DNA from: an uncultured Rhodanobacteraceae bacterium
GTDB taxonomy: Bacteria; Pseudomonadota; Gammaproteobacteria; Xanthomonadales; Rhodanobacteraceae
Reading direction: 5' to 3'
Length of the DNA: 14,316 nucleotides
Assembly: GCA_913053815.1 (NCBI GenBank)
Contig: CAJXGK010000014.1
Coordinates: forward strand, 1-14,316
The notes beneath the pieces are model-generated. The model was given only the letters and a program-made list of their open reading frames with translations. It had not been told where the DNA came from and ran no database searches. Below are positions 1 through 8,502 of the stretch, one piece after another (the first letter of the stretch is position 1; each line of letters opens with the position of its first letter). The translations under genes and the position numbers were made by a program.

Positions 1-627
1 TACCTCGTCGATGGGACAATGGCCACCGTTGCAAATTCGGAAATCTACCCTTTGCAGACGCGATAACGGCTCGCGCAGCGGGCCAGCCGGAAGCAACTGC
101 GCATTGCCGAAGCGGCGTGTCCCGTCGATAACACATAATTCCAAATCGCGACCCAGCGCGTAATGCTGCAAGCCATCATCGGCAAGGATCAGATCTACGC
201 CCTGCCCCAACAATAACCTTGCGGCCGCGACGCGCCTAACCCCGATGGCCACCGGTGCCCCGGTGCGCCAGCGGAGCAGATACGGCTCGTCGCCAACCAG
301 ACTGGGTGAGTGCTCATCATCCAACAAAATCGGGCCGCGTGTCGTACCCCCATAGCCACGACTTACCACCCCCGGATGAAACCCAGCGGCCCGCAAATAC
401 TCAACCAAGGCCATGGTCACCGGGGTCTTACCGCTACCACCTGCCGTAAGATTGCCAACCACGATAACCGGTACCGGCAAGTACTGACAGCGCAGCCAGC
501 CGATTCGGTACAAGCCTTGACGCAAGGCCACCAGCGTGCCATATAGGAAAGCCAGTGTGCGCGAATACCAGGGTGGTGGGAAAGGCTCGTACCAGTACCG
601 AGGCGGGGGCAATGGGCGGTGCTTCAC
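1..627 (-). CDS. lpxK: Tetraacyldisaccharide 4'-kinase LpxK (3' end outside window)
   Basis: LpxK phosphorylates the 4' position of the tetraacyldisaccharide precursor at the inner membrane to give lipid IVA in lipid A synthesis. The 209 codons present begin with a hydrophobic amphipathic N-terminus (about residues 20-45). A P-loop GNLTAGGSGKTP follows at residues 58-69, then RGYGG at 90-94, VGDEP at 111-115 and the family motif DDGLQH at 150-155. The frame is open to position 1. LpxK is usually about 330 residues, so roughly 120 C-terminal residues lie outside the window. The start is a GTG that overlaps the msbA stop as GTGA; I see no ATG that would keep the conserved N-terminus. The overlap suggests translational coupling to msbA, the transporter of the finished lipid. 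The family call is secure; the GTG start is inferred. Confidence 0.95.
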   Translation of the reverse strand, partial: MKHRPLPPPRYWYEPFPPPWYSRTLAFLYGTLVALRQGLYRIGWLRCQYLPVPVIVVGNLTAGGSGKTPVTMALVEYLRAAGFHPGVVSRGYGGTTRGPILLDDEHSPSLVGDEPYLLRWRTGAPVAIGVRRVAAARLLLGQGVDLILADDGLQHYALGRDLELCVIDGTRRFGNAQLLPAGPLREPLSRLQRVDFRICNGGHCPIDEV

Positions 628-2387
628 TCCACGCTGGCCTCTTGAAATTGCATCCGGTGCAACATGGCATAAGTTCCATCGCGTGAAAGAAGCTGCGCGT
701 GATTCCCTTGCTCGATGACCCGCCCACCATCCAGCACAATAATGTGATCGGCATTCTCGATCGTGGACAAGCGGTGAGCAATCAGCAAGGTAGTACGGTT
801 ATGCATCAGACTTGCCAGTGCTTCCTGAATTAAACGCTCAGATTCCGTGTCCAGGGCACTGGTTGCCTCATCAAGAATCAGGATAGGCGCATTCTTTAAC
901 AGGGCGCGGGCAATGGCAATGCGCTGGCGCTCCCCACCGGAGAGCAATGCTCCTGAAGGCCCAACCCGGCTTTTCAGGCCCTGTGGCAGCTCCCTGATGA
1001 AGACCATTGCATTAGCGGCTTCTGCGGCGGCTTCGATGGAAGCCTCGGAAACTCTATCCAGCTCACCATAGGCAATGTTTTCTGCAACCGTACCGTCAAA
1101 AATCACCACATCCTGCCCTACCCAGGCAATCTGCCGGCGTAGATCCACAAGGCGATACTCGGCCAGGGGCCGATCGTCGATCAGGATCTGGCCTGATTCA
1201 GGTTCATAAAATCGTGGGATCAGATGGGCAATTGTGGTCTTGCCGCTACCAGAACGCCCTACCACAGCCGTAACTTGGCCGGCCCGACAAGTCAGCTGTA
1301 CTTCCTTCAAGGCCGGTTCTGCATCCGGGCTGTAGCGCATGGTGACCCCGCGAAACTCAATACGCCCGCGAACACGTTCCACAGCCAGGGTGCCGGTGTC
1401 GTGCTCAGTTTCCCTATCCAGTAAAGCGAAAATATCCTGTGCCGCACTCACTCCACGTTGCATGACACTCTGCACATTAGTCAAGCGCTTCAGGGACGGC
1501 AGCATTCCCCCCATAGCCGTCATCAGACTGGTGAAGATTCCAGGAGTCATGGTGGCCAAGATTGACGGTTGGGTTGCGGCAAACACAATGCCGGCCATGG
1601 CGGCGGCGGCAATAATCTGAACTAACGACGTCGAGGTGGCATTGGTGGATAGGACTTTGATGTTCAACACCCGATTGTGGCTCGCCAACTCTTTGAAACG
1701 TCGACCTTCGTACTTCTGCGCACCGTATACCCGGACCTCCCGATAGGCTGCAACAACCTCCCCCACCACCCCGGTCAACGATCCCATCGAACTTTGGATG
1801 TGGCGAGTGATGCTGCGATAACGCCGACTGACGATATAAACCACCAGGGCAATGGCCGGCACCATGCCAAACAGGACCAGCGTCATGCGCCAGCTGTAGT
1901 AAAACATGACGGTAGACAACCCGATCACCGTCAGGCTATCGATAACACTCACCCGCACTGCTTCCGTGGTGGCATGCGCGACCTGTTCGGCGGTATAGGT
2001 GACCCGGGCGATCTGGTGACCCGAGGCTTCTGCAGAGAAAAAATGGGCTGGAAGTGTCAAATATTGCTTGAAGACCTCCAAACGTAAGGCCTGCACCACG
2101 CCAAATCCGATATAGGCCATACCGTAATTAGCAACAAAAGTGGCCACCGCCCGAATCAGAAAAATCAGCATAATCAGGATGGGAATCCAGAAAATTAACT
2201 CTGGGTTACGGTGTACGAATAGGCCATCGATCATTGGCTTGAAGATCCAGCTAAACGCGGAGAGGGCCGCGGCATTGACTGCCATGGCCAATATCACCGG
2301 AAAGGCCAGCATTCGGTAGGGTCTGAGATAGGTCAGTAAGCGGCGATAGGCCTCCCAGGCCCCAGTATCCTCTACAGCACGGCTCAT
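624..2387 (-). CDS. msbA: Lipid A / LPS-core flippase, ABC transporter MsbA
   Basis: MsbA is a homodimeric ABC exporter that flips lipid A-core from the inner to the outer leaflet of the inner membrane. The 587-residue protein is a half-transporter of normal length. A six-helix membrane domain fills about residues 20-310 and a nucleotide-binding domain about 340-587. The latter has Walker A GRSGSGKT (377-384), signature LSGGE (482-486), Walker B ILILDE (502-507) and the switch histidine in IAHR (near 538). I chose the ATG at 2387, which shares one base with the exbD stop (TGATG) and has a GGGGGA upstream. A TTG one codon earlier is possible but less likely. It sits between exbD and lpxK and overlaps both, so it is probably translated from a polycistronic exbB-exbD-msbA-lpxK message. 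Confidence 0.96.
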   Translation of the reverse strand: MSRAVEDTGAWEAYRRLLTYLRPYRMLAFPVILAMAVNAAALSAFSWIFKPMIDGLFVHRNPELIFWIPILIMLIFLIRAVATFVANYGMAYIGFGVVQALRLEVFKQYLTLPAHFFSAEASGHQIARVTYTAEQVAHATTEAVRVSVIDSLTVIGLSTVMFYYSWRMTLVLFGMVPAIALVVYIVSRRYRSITRHIQSSMGSLTGVVGEVVAAYREVRVYGAQKYEGRRFKELASHNRVLNIKVLSTNATSTSLVQIIAAAAMAGIVFAATQPSILATMTPGIFTSLMTAMGGMLPSLKRLTNVQSVMQRGVSAAQDIFALLDRETEHDTGTLAVERVRGRIEFRGVTMRYSPDAEPALKEVQLTCRAGQVTAVVGRSGSGKTTIAHLIPRFYEPESGQILIDDRPLAEYRLVDLRRQIAWVGQDVVIFDGTVAENIAYGELDRVSEASIEAAAEAANAMVFIRELPQGLKSRVGPSGALLSGGERQRIAIARALLKNAPILILDEATSALDTESERLIQEALASLMHNRTTLLIAHRLSTIENADHIIVLDGGRVIEQGNHAQLLSRDGTYAMLHRMQFQEASVE

Positions 2388-2812
2388 CAAGGTGTCCCCC
2401 GATCCGAAGTGGTCGCCAAAGCGAGATGGGTGAAACCGAGCCGACCCAAGGCATCCATGGCGGTTATTACCGCCTGATTGGGAGTTTTTGCATCGGCACG
2501 AATAATCACCTTGCGCTGGCGATTATTACCAACAGCCTGTTGGATTGCACGTTGCAAGGCGACCTCCCCGTCACCCTCAATAACTTGGTTGTCAATGTAA
2601 TAACGGCCGCTGCGGTCGATCACAATCACCAGGGCATCCGAGTCCTGTTGCGTCGTTGCCTGACTGGCTTCGGGAAGGCTCACCTTAAGTTGTGTGTGCT
2701 GTACAAAAGTCGTCGTTAATACAAAGAACATCAGCAAGGTCAGCAGTACATCGATCAATGAAATGACATTGATCTCGAAATCAGTTTCGTTACGGCGACT
2801 GGTAATACGCAC
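2387..2812 (-). CDS. exbD: ExbD/TolR-family proton-channel subunit
   Basis: ExbD is the single-span partner of ExbB in inner-membrane motors that use the proton gradient to drive TonB-type or Tol-type energy transfer. The 141-residue protein has a short cytoplasmic N-terminus with the family sequence RRNETDFEINVISLIDVLL, one transmembrane helix (about residues 14-33) with the conserved proton-carrying Asp21, and a periplasmic domain to the end. The GTG at 2812 gives a family-typical N-terminus 10 bases after the exbB stop. An in-frame ATG at 2899 would instead add 29 residues read out of frame through the exbB tail, so I rejected it. No tonB gene or receptor is nearby, so what this pair energises is not shown. 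ExbD and TolR cannot be firmly separated by eye; the tie with msbA/lpxK favours ExbD. Confidence 0.92.
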   Translation of the reverse strand: MRITSRRNETDFEINVISLIDVLLTLLMFFVLTTTFVQHTQLKVSLPEASQATTQQDSDALVIVIDRSGRYYIDNQVIEGDGEVALQRAIQQAVGNNRQRKVIIRADAKTPNQAVITAMDALGRLGFTHLALATTSDRGTP

Positions 2813-2822
2813 AACTGTAGAC

Positions 2823-3479
2823 TCAAAGCTTAGCCGGCGATGCGGGAAGAACCTGGGCAGATCCCGTAGGAACCGCGGCAGGTATGGAAAGATTGTCAAG
2901 CAGTAACGTGGCCTGTTTTTCCATTTCTATCGCATAGCCTTCTACCCGACTGCGAAAATATCGGTGTAAGGCATACGCAGGGATGGCCACCACCAGTCCG
3001 GTAGCCGTACAAACCAGGGCTTCCCCAATCCCTCCAGCCATTCGCGCCGGATCACCGACCCCATGGGCCATCACCGCTAGAAACATCTTGATCAGTCCGA
3101 TCACAGTTCCCAGTAATCCGAGTAAGGGAGACACCAAGGCAATCGTCCCCAAGGTACTGAGATACAGCTCCATACGGTGCAGCACATGACGACCGGTATC
3201 CTCGACCCGCTCCTTGATCAGCTCCCGGGGCTGATTGCGAATCAGGATAGCCGCCGCCAGGAGTTCTCCTAAGGGGGAACCTTGAGCCAACAGCTTGATG
3301 TGAGCAGGATCAAGGGTTTTGGAGTGGACCCAGATCCGAACCTGCTCACCCAGACCAGGTGGCAATACCGCACGACGGCGTAGGGTCCAGAAACGTTCCA
3401 AAATGATAGCCAAGGCGAGTGCCGAAGTCAGCAAAATCGGGATCATCGGCCATCCGCCCGCAATCAGTAAGTCCAACAC
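2823..3479 (-). CDS. exbB: MotA/TolQ/ExbB-family proton-channel protein
   Basis: ExbB forms the pentameric membrane scaffold around ExbD in a proton-driven motor. The 218-residue protein has the usual three transmembrane helices, at about residues 9-28, 107-137 and 150-172, with a long cytoplasmic loop between the first two. The second helix carries the family sequence SPLLGLLGTVIGLI (117-130) and the third region GGIGEALVCTATGLVVAIPA (149-168). The start ATG at 3479 follows AGAGAGG four bases upstream. It is the first gene after a 79-base gap behind comEC and is followed 10 bases later by exbD. A possible extended -10 promoter in that gap suggests that exbB opens the exbB-exbD-msbA-lpxK transcription unit. 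The family is certain; assignment to ExbB rather than TolQ rests on context. Confidence 0.93.
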   Translation of the reverse strand: MLDLLIAGGWPMIPILLTSALALAIILERFWTLRRRAVLPPGLGEQVRIWVHSKTLDPAHIKLLAQGSPLGELLAAAILIRNQPRELIKERVEDTGRHVLHRMELYLSTLGTIALVSPLLGLLGTVIGLIKMFLAVMAHGVGDPARMAGGIGEALVCTATGLVVAIPAYALHRYFRSRVEGYAIEMEKQATLLLDNLSIPAAVPTGSAQVLPASPAKL

Positions 3480-3507
3480 ATGCAGCCTCTCTATCGGGGT
3501 GGGCGAC

Positions 3508-3523
3508 GGGCGGCATCATAGCA
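3508..3523 (-). promoter_or_regulatory. Possible extended -10 promoter for exbB-exbD-msbA-lpxK
   Basis: On the minus strand the gap between comEC and exbB contains TGC followed by TATGAT (plus-strand 3523 to 3515), which fits a sigma70 extended -10 element (TGn plus hexamer, five of six matches to TATAAT). I see no convincing -35 hexamer 16 to 18 bases upstream; extended -10 promoters can work without one. Transcription would begin near 3508 and leave a leader of about 29 bases. This is inferred from sequence alone. Confidence 0.3.
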
Positions 3524-3558
3524 GTCCGGGCGTTCAACCCCACGCTCCAGTCCTAGGG

Positions 3559-5982
3559 TTACTCCCTCCACCAGGCTCTCGAGCGCTTCCGATAGGTGGT
3601 AACCTTCGCCCCCTGCATCGACTCGTAAATATGCAGTGCCCCATCCGTAGCGGTGTTCCAATAGGGAATGGAAAGCTGCTGATAGCGGGCCAGCACGGGC
3701 GAGCGTGAACGACCATGACGACTTCGATAACCCGCCGAAATTAGTATCTTGCTCGGCCGCAGTGCCCGCAGAAACCTCTCGCTTGAAGAGGCACGGCTAC
3801 CATGATGCACCGCCAGCAGTACCAAGGGCAGGCCAGCACCCCGCCAGGTTTTGGATAAGCCGGCTTCGCCGCGCTTGCTGATATTACCCGGTAACAGCAA
3901 CTGCATATTCCGGTCTTTTACCAGTAGGACACAGGAACCATCACGGTGGCGCGTAGATGTAGATCGAGGCGGATGTAAGACCTTGAAATCAACTCCGTCC
4001 CAACGCCAATGCAAACCGGCGCTGCAGAGCCGCAGAGGCAGACCACCGGCCCGCGGTGGTTCACTGCCCAGCAGCAGTGCCTGAGGGAAGGCCTCATGCA
4101 CCCGAATGGCCCCTCCGGCATGATCCATATCGCCATGATCGATCATGAGTCGATCTAGCCGATGCACACCCAGTGCGGACAAACTGGGTAGTATCACGCT
4201 TGCCCCAAGATTATAGCCGGATGGGTAGCGAGGGCCGGCATCGTAAAGAAGGGTATGTTTCGAGGTGCGAATCAGCACCGACAAACCTGACCCCACATCG
4301 AAGACGAAAGCATCGAAGTGACCGGAATCGGGGCTGCGTATGCCGGGCACCAGCAGAGGCAACAGCAGCGGCAGTCCCAGCACCCTTCCCGGCACCCCAC
4401 GGGGAGCCAACATCCATAACACCCCGATACTGGCCAGAACGAACGGCAAGAAACCACTGGCCGGGGGCTGCCAAATGGCCATAGGCCACCCCGCCAGGTA
4501 TTCCAATAAATGCCATAATCCACCCAGCAGCCATGCCGTCCCCCGTAGAATCGGCACACCGAGCCTTGGTTCCAGCAACGACAGCAGCGTACCTGACAGG
4601 TCTAGTGGCACCACTACCAAACTCATAAACGGCACGGCGACAAGATTAGCCAACAGACCAACCCGCGAAACCAGGCCGAAAAAAAGTATGCTCAGCGGCA
4701 GCAATCCCAAGGTCATCACCGACTGAGCGTGGCCAAGACCCAGCAGCCATCCTCGTAACCCCCGACGCGAACTCAGGGTGAAGATCAACATGGCCACCCC
4801 GACAAACGACAGCCAGGTTCCCGGAGCGAGCAAGGCCAATGGATCGACCCATACCACGGCTGCAAAAGCCAGCCCCAGGGCCTGCCCAATGCCCACATAC
4901 CGACGTCCACCCAAGGCCCACGCCGCCACCCCAATCATCAACAAAGCACGCACTGTTGGCAGACCGAAACCGGCCAGTGCTGCATAGCCACCCGCCATTG
5001 CCAACACCGCACCGGCTTCTACTCTGCGCCGTGGCCAGCGCAGACCGAAGCCAGGAAAACACCACCATACCAAGCGCACCAGCAGAGCACCGAAAATACC
5101 CACCAAGCCCACATGCAGACCGGAAATGGCCACCAGATGACTTACCCCGGTGGCCCGTAATACGCGCCACTGCGGTTGATGTAGACCGCGCTTATCCCCT
5201 ACTGCCACGGCCTGAAGCAGCGCCACGACCGGGCCATTGGAGTGCAGATCCCGGGCGATCAGATCTGAAAGTTTGGCTCTTATTCTGTCTACGCATAGAC
5301 TTGTTATACCCAGGCGCCGCGCCGCAGCGGTATCGCGTACATAGCCCCGTGCGATCAGATCACGCACCACAGACTGGCGCTCAGCATCATAGCCACCTGG
5401 ATTGACCATTCCGTGAGGGCGTTTGAGACGTACCGTCAGGTCCCAACGAGTACACGGCTGTAGCGCGGCACGACCCGACCCGTACCAGGCCAGGCGCAAC
5501 ACCCCATGCAGAGGTAACGAACGCGATCCTAGCCAGGCCCGTTCGACATGAAATTCAAAACGGGTATTCAACCGGCCATCTCTGGGCAAATTAATTACTC
5601 GTCCCTGGACCCGAATATCTCGACCTTCCAGTCCATGTGGCAACCGCGCATGCACCGCGGAGACAGCCTGTAGCGTAGTCCAAACGAAAGTGAGAAGGAT
5701 CAGACTTAACCACCGCCGGGTGCCACCGTGCCAAGCCAGCCAGACTCCAGACCCAGCAATTACCAGCACCATCCACGTAGCGGGCAACACGGGCTGCCAC
5801 AAGGCCGCCAACGCCCCCAGGCCCAAAGCCACGGCATCACGCGGTGCGAACCCCGACATCCGCGAACCCCGCAACCAGGCGCGCCAGGCAGCCCAGAATT
5901 GCGCTCTCTCGCCAGAATAGTGTTCGGTGAACGCCAGAGCCGACTTCCGAATCCAATGGATGATTGCGCGTCCCTGCGTCAT
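3559..5982 (-). CDS. comEC: DNA internalisation channel ComEC/Rec2
   Basis: ComEC carries single-stranded DNA across the inner membrane during natural transformation. The 807-residue protein has the family layout: an N-terminal membrane and OB-like region (about 45-220), a multi-helix competence domain (about 240-520) with SHLVAISGLHVGL at 281-293, and a C-terminal metallo-beta-lactamase-like domain (about 550-800). The last has DHGDMDH at 615-621, DGSCVLLV at 681-688 and HHGS at 726-729, so the putative nuclease site looks intact. The ATG at 5982 has GGAG seven bases upstream and lies 21 bases after the lolD stop, so I kept it. It adds about 41 residues before an alternative ATG at 5859, where family-like sequence begins. 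It lies between lolD and exbB, as I recall for Xanthomonadales. Confidence 0.95.
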   Translation of the reverse strand: MTQGRAIIHWIRKSALAFTEHYSGERAQFWAAWRAWLRGSRMSGFAPRDAVALGLGALAALWQPVLPATWMVLVIAGSGVWLAWHGGTRRWLSLILLTFVWTTLQAVSAVHARLPHGLEGRDIRVQGRVINLPRDGRLNTRFEFHVERAWLGSRSLPLHGVLRLAWYGSGRAALQPCTRWDLTVRLKRPHGMVNPGGYDAERQSVVRDLIARGYVRDTAAARRLGITSLCVDRIRAKLSDLIARDLHSNGPVVALLQAVAVGDKRGLHQPQWRVLRATGVSHLVAISGLHVGLVGIFGALLVRLVWWCFPGFGLRWPRRRVEAGAVLAMAGGYAALAGFGLPTVRALLMIGVAAWALGGRRYVGIGQALGLAFAAVVWVDPLALLAPGTWLSFVGVAMLIFTLSSRRGLRGWLLGLGHAQSVMTLGLLPLSILFFGLVSRVGLLANLVAVPFMSLVVVPLDLSGTLLSLLEPRLGVPILRGTAWLLGGLWHLLEYLAGWPMAIWQPPASGFLPFVLASIGVLWMLAPRGVPGRVLGLPLLLPLLVPGIRSPDSGHFDAFVFDVGSGLSVLIRTSKHTLLYDAGPRYPSGYNLGASVILPSLSALGVHRLDRLMIDHGDMDHAGGAIRVHEAFPQALLLGSEPPRAGGLPLRLCSAGLHWRWDGVDFKVLHPPRSTSTRHRDGSCVLLVKDRNMQLLLPGNISKRGEAGLSKTWRGAGLPLVLLAVHHGSRASSSERFLRALRPSKILISAGYRSRHGRSRSPVLARYQQLSIPYWNTATDGALHIYESMQGAKVTTYRKRSRAWWRE

Positions 5983-6003
5983 GGTCAGTCTCCAGCTGCG
6001 CTG

Positions 6004-6741
6004 CTAGGTTAGCCTTGGCATCCCGAGCCGGCCATCCTCAATTTCCAGCACCCTACCCATGCGTTCGGCAAGACGCGTATCATGCGTTGCCAAAACCAAT
6101 GCCGTGCCAATCTCGGCATTGAGTTCCAACAGCAATTCATACACCCCGTGTGCCGTCCGTTGATCGAGGTTTCCGGTCGGCTCATCACCCAGTACGCAAG
6201 CCGGCTGGGTAACCAGCGCCCGGGCAACCGCACAACGTTGTCGCTCACCTCCGGACATTTCACTCGGCTTGTGCTCCAGTCGATGCCGCAGACCTACCCG
6301 GGACAACAGTTCTGTCGCGGTCTGCCGGGCCATCGACAAAGCCGTACCCCGGATCAGTAAAGGCATGGCAACGTTTTCCAGCGCCGAAAACTCGGGCAGT
6401 AAATGATGAAATTGATACACAAAACCCAAGGCACGATTACGGACATAACCCCGTCCGGCATCAGTCAAGCTCGAGAACGGCTGCCCCTCAACTTCGATTT
6501 CCCCTGAACTCGGTGTATCCAGACCACCGAGAATGTGCAACAGGGTACTCTTGCCCGCACCGGATGCCCCAATGATCGCCAGGGTCTCACCACGCCGGAC
6601 CTGCAGATTAATACCCCGCAATACCTCGGTAGACAGCTTGCCCTCTTGGTAAGTTTTGGTCACCTGGCGAGCGCACAGGACCGGCCCCGACTCCGCCATA
6701 AGTGGTGTTGCTGGGTTATCGGGTTGCGTAGGGATAGCCAT
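6004..6741 (-). CDS. lolD: Lipoprotein-release ABC transporter ATPase LolD
   Basis: LolD is the ATPase of the Lol complex, which extracts outer-membrane lipoproteins from the inner membrane and hands them to LolA. The 245-residue protein is slightly longer than E. coli LolD because of about 15 extra N-terminal residues; a second ATG at residue 15 is a possible start. Motifs are Walker A GASGAGKS (58-65), a Q-loop in FVYQFHHLLPEFSALENVAMP (from 107), signature MSGGE (162-166), Walker B VLGDE (183-187) and the switch His220. The Q-loop stretch is characteristic of the LolD/MacB branch. The start at 6741 follows AGGA and lies six bases after the lolC stop, so the two genes are almost certainly co-translated. 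Confidence 0.95.
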   Translation of the reverse strand: MAIPTQPDNPATPLMAESGPVLCARQVTKTYQEGKLSTEVLRGINLQVRRGETLAIIGASGAGKSTLLHILGGLDTPSSGEIEVEGQPFSSLTDAGRGYVRNRALGFVYQFHHLLPEFSALENVAMPLLIRGTALSMARQTATELLSRVGLRHRLEHKPSEMSGGERQRCAVARALVTQPACVLGDEPTGNLDQRTAHGVYELLLELNAEIGTALVLATHDTRLAERMGRVLEIEDGRLGMPRLT

Positions 6742-6747
6742 ATTGTC

Positions 6748-7989
6748 CTATTCGTAGCGCAGGGCCTGGGCCGGCTGGGTCCGTGCAGCACGCCAGGCAG
6801 GATAGATGGTCGCCAGCAGCGACAGCACCAAAGACATGGCACCAATCCAACCGACATCGCGCCACTCCAAACGTGAGGGCAGATTACTGATGTAATAAAC
6901 ACTGGGCGACAGGAACTGGATATGGAACACGCGTTGGATCCAGTCCACAATCTCCGGCAGATTGATCGACAACAGTACCCCCGACAGCATCCCCAGGCCG
7001 GTACCGATCACCCCGCTGATCAGGCCCTGGACCATAAACACCCCCATGACCATACGCGGTGCCGCCCCCAGAGTACGCAAGATAGCAATATCAGCCTGCT
7101 TGTCGGTCACCAGCATGACCAGGGTAGAAACCAGATTAAACGCGGCCACGGCGATAATCAGCGACAAAATAATGAACATAACCTTCTTCTCCATGGCCAC
7201 AGCCTTGAAGAAGTTGGAATAACTTTCCAACCACGTGCTCACGGCATACATGCCACCGAGCTGCCCCGCCAGTTCACGACCCACGCTGTAAGCGCGAAAG
7301 GGGTTGTCCAGTTTCAGACGGATACCGGTGGGGCCGGACTGCCGATAGAGGCGCTCGGCATCGCGCATGTTGATCTCTGCCAAACCTGAGTCGTACTGTT
7401 CCATACCGGCTTCAAAAATGCCCGAAACGGTGAATTGGCGAAGCCGGGGCATAGCGCCAATGGGAGTGATGCTTACATCCGGGACAAACAGCACCACCTT
7501 GTCACCCAAGCCGACGCCCAGCCGCAAGGCCAAATCACGCCCTAGAATGATGTTCCAGCTGCCGGGAGTGAGACTGTCAAAACGTCCCTGCACCATCTTC
7601 TGGGCAATATCAGAAACCTTACTTTCGAGAACCGGTACAACCCCGCGTACCGCAGCCCCTGCTGCCCGCCGCCCTTTCAGATACGCACCATGCTCAACAT
7701 AGGGTGCGGAGGCCATGACATGGGGCAGACGATTGGCTACCGAAACAGCATGCTGCCAGTCATGTACCGGTCCATCGACTCCGGAAACCGTGGTCTCGGC
7801 CACCATGCCCAGGATCCGGCTACGCAATTCATGATCGAAGCCGTTCATCACCGAGATCACCGTGATCAGCGCGGTCACCCCGATAACAATACCCAGAATT
7901 GATATGAGTGAAATGAACGAAATAAAGTGATTGCGCCGCTTGGCGCGCGTATAACGTAATCCGATAAACAGGCTCAAAGGTCGGAACAT
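6748..7989 (-). CDS. lolC: Lipoprotein-releasing permease, LolC/LolE family (possibly LolF type)
   Basis: This is the membrane subunit of the lipoprotein-release ABC transporter partnered with LolD. The 413-residue protein has the MacB-type four-helix plan: helix 1 at about 22-48, a large periplasmic domain to about 265, then helices at 270-294, 316-342 and 378-398. MEKKVMFIILSLIIAVAAFN (266-285) and the ATPase-contacting AILRTLGA (302-309) are strongly family-like, and the protein ends QALRYE. No second LolC/E gene follows lolD; comEC does. Species with a single permease use one LolF-type protein as a homodimer, and this may be such a case. A LolE elsewhere in the genome cannot be excluded. 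An 84-base gap with no convincing promoter separates it from ygfX. Confidence 0.93.
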   Translation of the reverse strand: MFRPLSLFIGLRYTRAKRRNHFISFISLISILGIVIGVTALITVISVMNGFDHELRSRILGMVAETTVSGVDGPVHDWQHAVSVANRLPHVMASAPYVEHGAYLKGRRAAGAAVRGVVPVLESKVSDIAQKMVQGRFDSLTPGSWNIILGRDLALRLGVGLGDKVVLFVPDVSITPIGAMPRLRQFTVSGIFEAGMEQYDSGLAEINMRDAERLYRQSGPTGIRLKLDNPFRAYSVGRELAGQLGGMYAVSTWLESYSNFFKAVAMEKKVMFIILSLIIAVAAFNLVSTLVMLVTDKQADIAILRTLGAAPRMVMGVFMVQGLISGVIGTGLGMLSGVLLSINLPEIVDWIQRVFHIQFLSPSVYYISNLPSRLEWRDVGWIGAMSLVLSLLATIYPAWRAARTQPAQALRYE

Positions 7990-8073
7990 GAAAAGCTGGC
8001 TATGTGACGGAAAGGGTGGCAGCTACAACGCAGCTTGCCCAGATTTAAGGCTTGAAACAAGCGGTGGGTTACG

Positions 8074-8502
8074 TTAAGTGCTGTAATCGTGGGCTGACAA
8101 CAGCATACGCAAGTGCCGCCGGGTATCGGCATCGGCATTGTCCGGCAACAGCCATAACATCGTCTGACTACGCCGCGGATGTGTCCAGACGAGTTCGAGC
8201 ATCACAATCGGACCCATGGCCCGCCCCCCCAAAAACTGGGCCTCTACGGTCTCGCCTGAAGCCAACTGTAGCCGTACTCCATCGGCACCAATGTGCACGT
8301 AGCGTAATCGCGGATGCCACAATCGCCATACGCCGATCGCCCATACCACAACAATGGCAACAAGCAATAGGGTACGCGCCGTCGCCTGACCAAACATCCC
8401 CAACCACACCGCCACGACGGCCAGTAGGCTCAACAGCAGATGGGCAACCAGCAAACTTGGTGAACGCCTGACCTCAAAGCGAATGGTGGGCGCGGATGGC
8501 AT
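8074..8502 (-). CDS. ygfX: YgfX/CptA-family small membrane protein
   Basis: YgfX is a small inner-membrane protein encoded next to SdhE in many gammaproteobacteria. It was once proposed as the toxin of a pair with SdhE, but its physiological role is unsettled. The 142-residue protein has a short basic N-terminus, two adjacent transmembrane helices (about 16-37 and 43-60) and a C-terminal cytoplasmic domain with VHIGADGVRLQLASGE and WLLPDNADADTRRHLRMLL. The LPD..D...R+LR ending is typical of the family. I chose the ATG at 8502 because AGGA lies eight bases upstream and the product then matches the family; a longer open frame to 8679 would run through sdhE in another frame. It overlaps the end of sdhE by 29 bases, so translation is probably coupled. 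Confidence 0.85.
   Translation of the reverse strand: MPSAPTIRFEVRRSPSLLVAHLLLSLLAVVAVWLGMFGQATARTLLLVAIVVVWAIGVWRLWHPRLRYVHIGADGVRLQLASGETVEAQFLGGRAMGPIVMLELVWTHPRRSQTMLWLLPDNADADTRRHLRMLLSAHDYST

Noticed and set aside
434..781. Open frame of 115 codons on the minus strand across the msbA/lpxK junction
   Set aside because: It overlaps both genes out of frame; the flanking frames encode clear MsbA and LpxK motifs.
2813..2899. Longer ExbD with an ATG start at 2899
   Set aside because: The extra 29 residues lie inside exbB in another frame, and the ExbD family begins close to the GTG at 2812.
4839..5405. 188-codon plus-strand frame opposite comEC
   Set aside because: Low-complexity Pro/Arg-rich shadow of a GC-rich gene with no domain; comEC is well supported on the other strand.
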